Assembly: GCA_001749745.1 (NCBI GenBank)
Contig: JWTM01000532.1
Location: forward strand, 248,001 to 312,000
Direction: 5' to 3'
DNA from: Candidatus Marispirochaeta associata
Lineage (GTDB): Bacteria; Spirochaetota; Spirochaetia; JC444; Marispirochaetaceae
DNA length: 64,000 bases
Shown: piece after piece, positions 63,412 to 64,000 of the stretch
How positions within the stretch are numbered: the stretch's first letter is position 1
Layout of the letters: every line of letters starts with the position of its first letter
Made by a program: the position numbers and the translations under genes
Notes under the pieces: generated by a model
What the model saw: the letters and a program-made list of their open reading frames with translations, nothing else
The model's database searches: none
What the model was told of the DNA's origin: nothing

Positions 63412-64000
63412 ATGGCTAAGCAACCGGAGAAGATTGATAAGTACGGGGAAGTCTCGCTGATCGCCAGAGGGGGAATGGGGGCCGTTTATAAAGCGATGCA
63501 TCCGACCCTCAATCGCCCGATCATCCTCAAGAAACTTACCCTCCGGGGTAAGAGCGCCTTCGCAGAGCGTTTCCGCCGGGAGGCCCGGATTCTGATGGAT
63601 TTCCGGCATGACGATATTGTCACCGTCTTTGATCACTTCAAACAGGGAAGTTCCTACTACATCGTTATGGAATTTGTGGAGGGGAACTCGTTAGAGGGGC
63701 TGATCAAGGAGCAACGCTATCTCGATTCGGTAATCGCCGCTTATATCGTGCTCCATGTGGCTAAAGCCTTGGGATATGCCCATCGCCGTGGGGTTGTTCA
63801 CCGTGATATAAAACCGGCCAATCTCTTAATCTCCCGCACCGGAGCGATCAAACTGGCCGATTTTGGTATCGCCGCATCTGCAGACGATGTGGACAGCGGC
63901 CTTACCAGCGAAGGAATGACCCTGGGAACTCCCTCCTACATGGCGCCGGAACAGTTCGAGAACTCCAAGAATGTCGATGCCCGGGCCGATATCTATGCCT
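63412..64000 (+). CDS. Hanks-type Ser/Thr protein kinase (5' part)
   Basis: The first ~196 residues are in the window and the gene continues beyond it. The kinase domain starts almost at the N-terminus: glycine loop ARGGMGAVYKAM, catalytic Lys in IILKKL, HRDIKPANLL with the catalytic Asp, the metal-binding DFGIA, and GTPSYMAPEQ. All catalytic residues are present, so it should be active. Any C-terminal sensor or membrane helix lies outside the window. The ATG is one base after the phosphatase stop. Confidence 0.95.
   Translation, partial: MAKQPEKIDKYGEVSLIARGGMGAVYKAMHPTLNRPIILKKLTLRGKSAFAERFRREARILMDFRHDDIVTVFDHFKQGSSYYIVMEFVEGNSLEGLIKEQRYLDSVIAAYIVLHVAKALGYAHRRGVVHRDIKPANLLISRTGAIKLADFGIAASADDVDSGLTSEGMTLGTPSYMAPEQFENSKNVDARADIYA

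Overview
The window looks like a chromosomal segment from a free-living member of the Spirochaetales (genus not resolvable by eye). The indicators are a GreA transcription factor fused to a ~740-residue N-terminal region, a DUF5312 protein, CheX, many lipoprotein or periplasmic proteins of spirochaete style, and a GC-rich housekeeping backbone. No insertion sequences, phage genes, CRISPR arrays or origin were seen. Five tRNA genes are present and none encodes its 3' CCA. Most genes sit in tight operons with 1-40 bp overlaps.

Layout. 1-8.5 kb: the end of tgt, murJ and a HEAT-repeat protein face a reverse-strand group made of a TPR protein, the GreA fusion and a membrane VWA protein. 8.6-13.9 kb: apt, tRNA-Gln/tRNA-Glu, carA-carB. 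13.9-17.9 kb (reverse): an Ile-rich leader peptide with a terminator-attenuator, then ilvB-ilvN-cimA, which is a citramalate-route isoleucine operon. 18-22.2 kb: DUF5312 protein, PgeF-type laccase-domain protein, argS. 22.2-28.5 kb: gltB-gltD behind a near-perfect sigma-54 promoter with upstream dyads. 28.5-32.6 kb: rplU-prp-rpmA-obgE-nadD-LCP protein-rsfS. 32.6-36 kb: an extremely acidic 93-residue protein and cheX on the reverse strand, divergent from nadC-nadB. 36-45 kb: ispE, spoVG, tRNA-Gln, rplY-pth-tilS-ftsH, a periplasmic protein with DxDxDG motifs, and an HtrA-type lipoprotein. 45-54 kb: a signalling block (STAS, cheA, cheR, cheB, a receiver/PAS/PAS kinase with its NarL-type regulator, and a hybrid kinase). 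54-59 kb: lepA, a DUF115 protein and a PpiD-like foldase. 59-64 kb: tRNA-Asp, tRNA-Pro, a LysM protein with a degenerate M23 domain, udk, an HU-domain fusion protein, a stand-alone paralogue of its N-terminal domain, a PPP-type phosphatase and the start of a Ser/Thr kinase.

How the genes work together. Nitrogen and amino-acid metabolism is prominent: gltBD makes glutamate under apparent sigma-54 control, carAB makes carbamoyl phosphate, and ilvBN-cimA makes isoleucine with attenuation. NadD, NadC and NadB give most of de novo NAD synthesis. RplU/Prp/RpmA/ObgE/RsfS/L25/Pth/TilS/LepA form a translation and ribosome-assembly set. The chemotaxis block gives the kinase, methyltransferase and methylesterase, with the CheX phosphatase elsewhere.

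The most promising undescribed material is (i) the HU fusion, its free-domain paralogue and the adjacent phosphatase/kinase; (ii) a recurring promoter arrangement in which the -10 box lies only 4-11 bp from the start codon without a Shine-Dalgarno, implying common leaderless mRNAs; (iii) the Ile-rich ilv attenuator; (iv) the sigma-54 gltBD promoter; and (v) the acidic protein. All functional calls come from reading the sequence; no database search was run.
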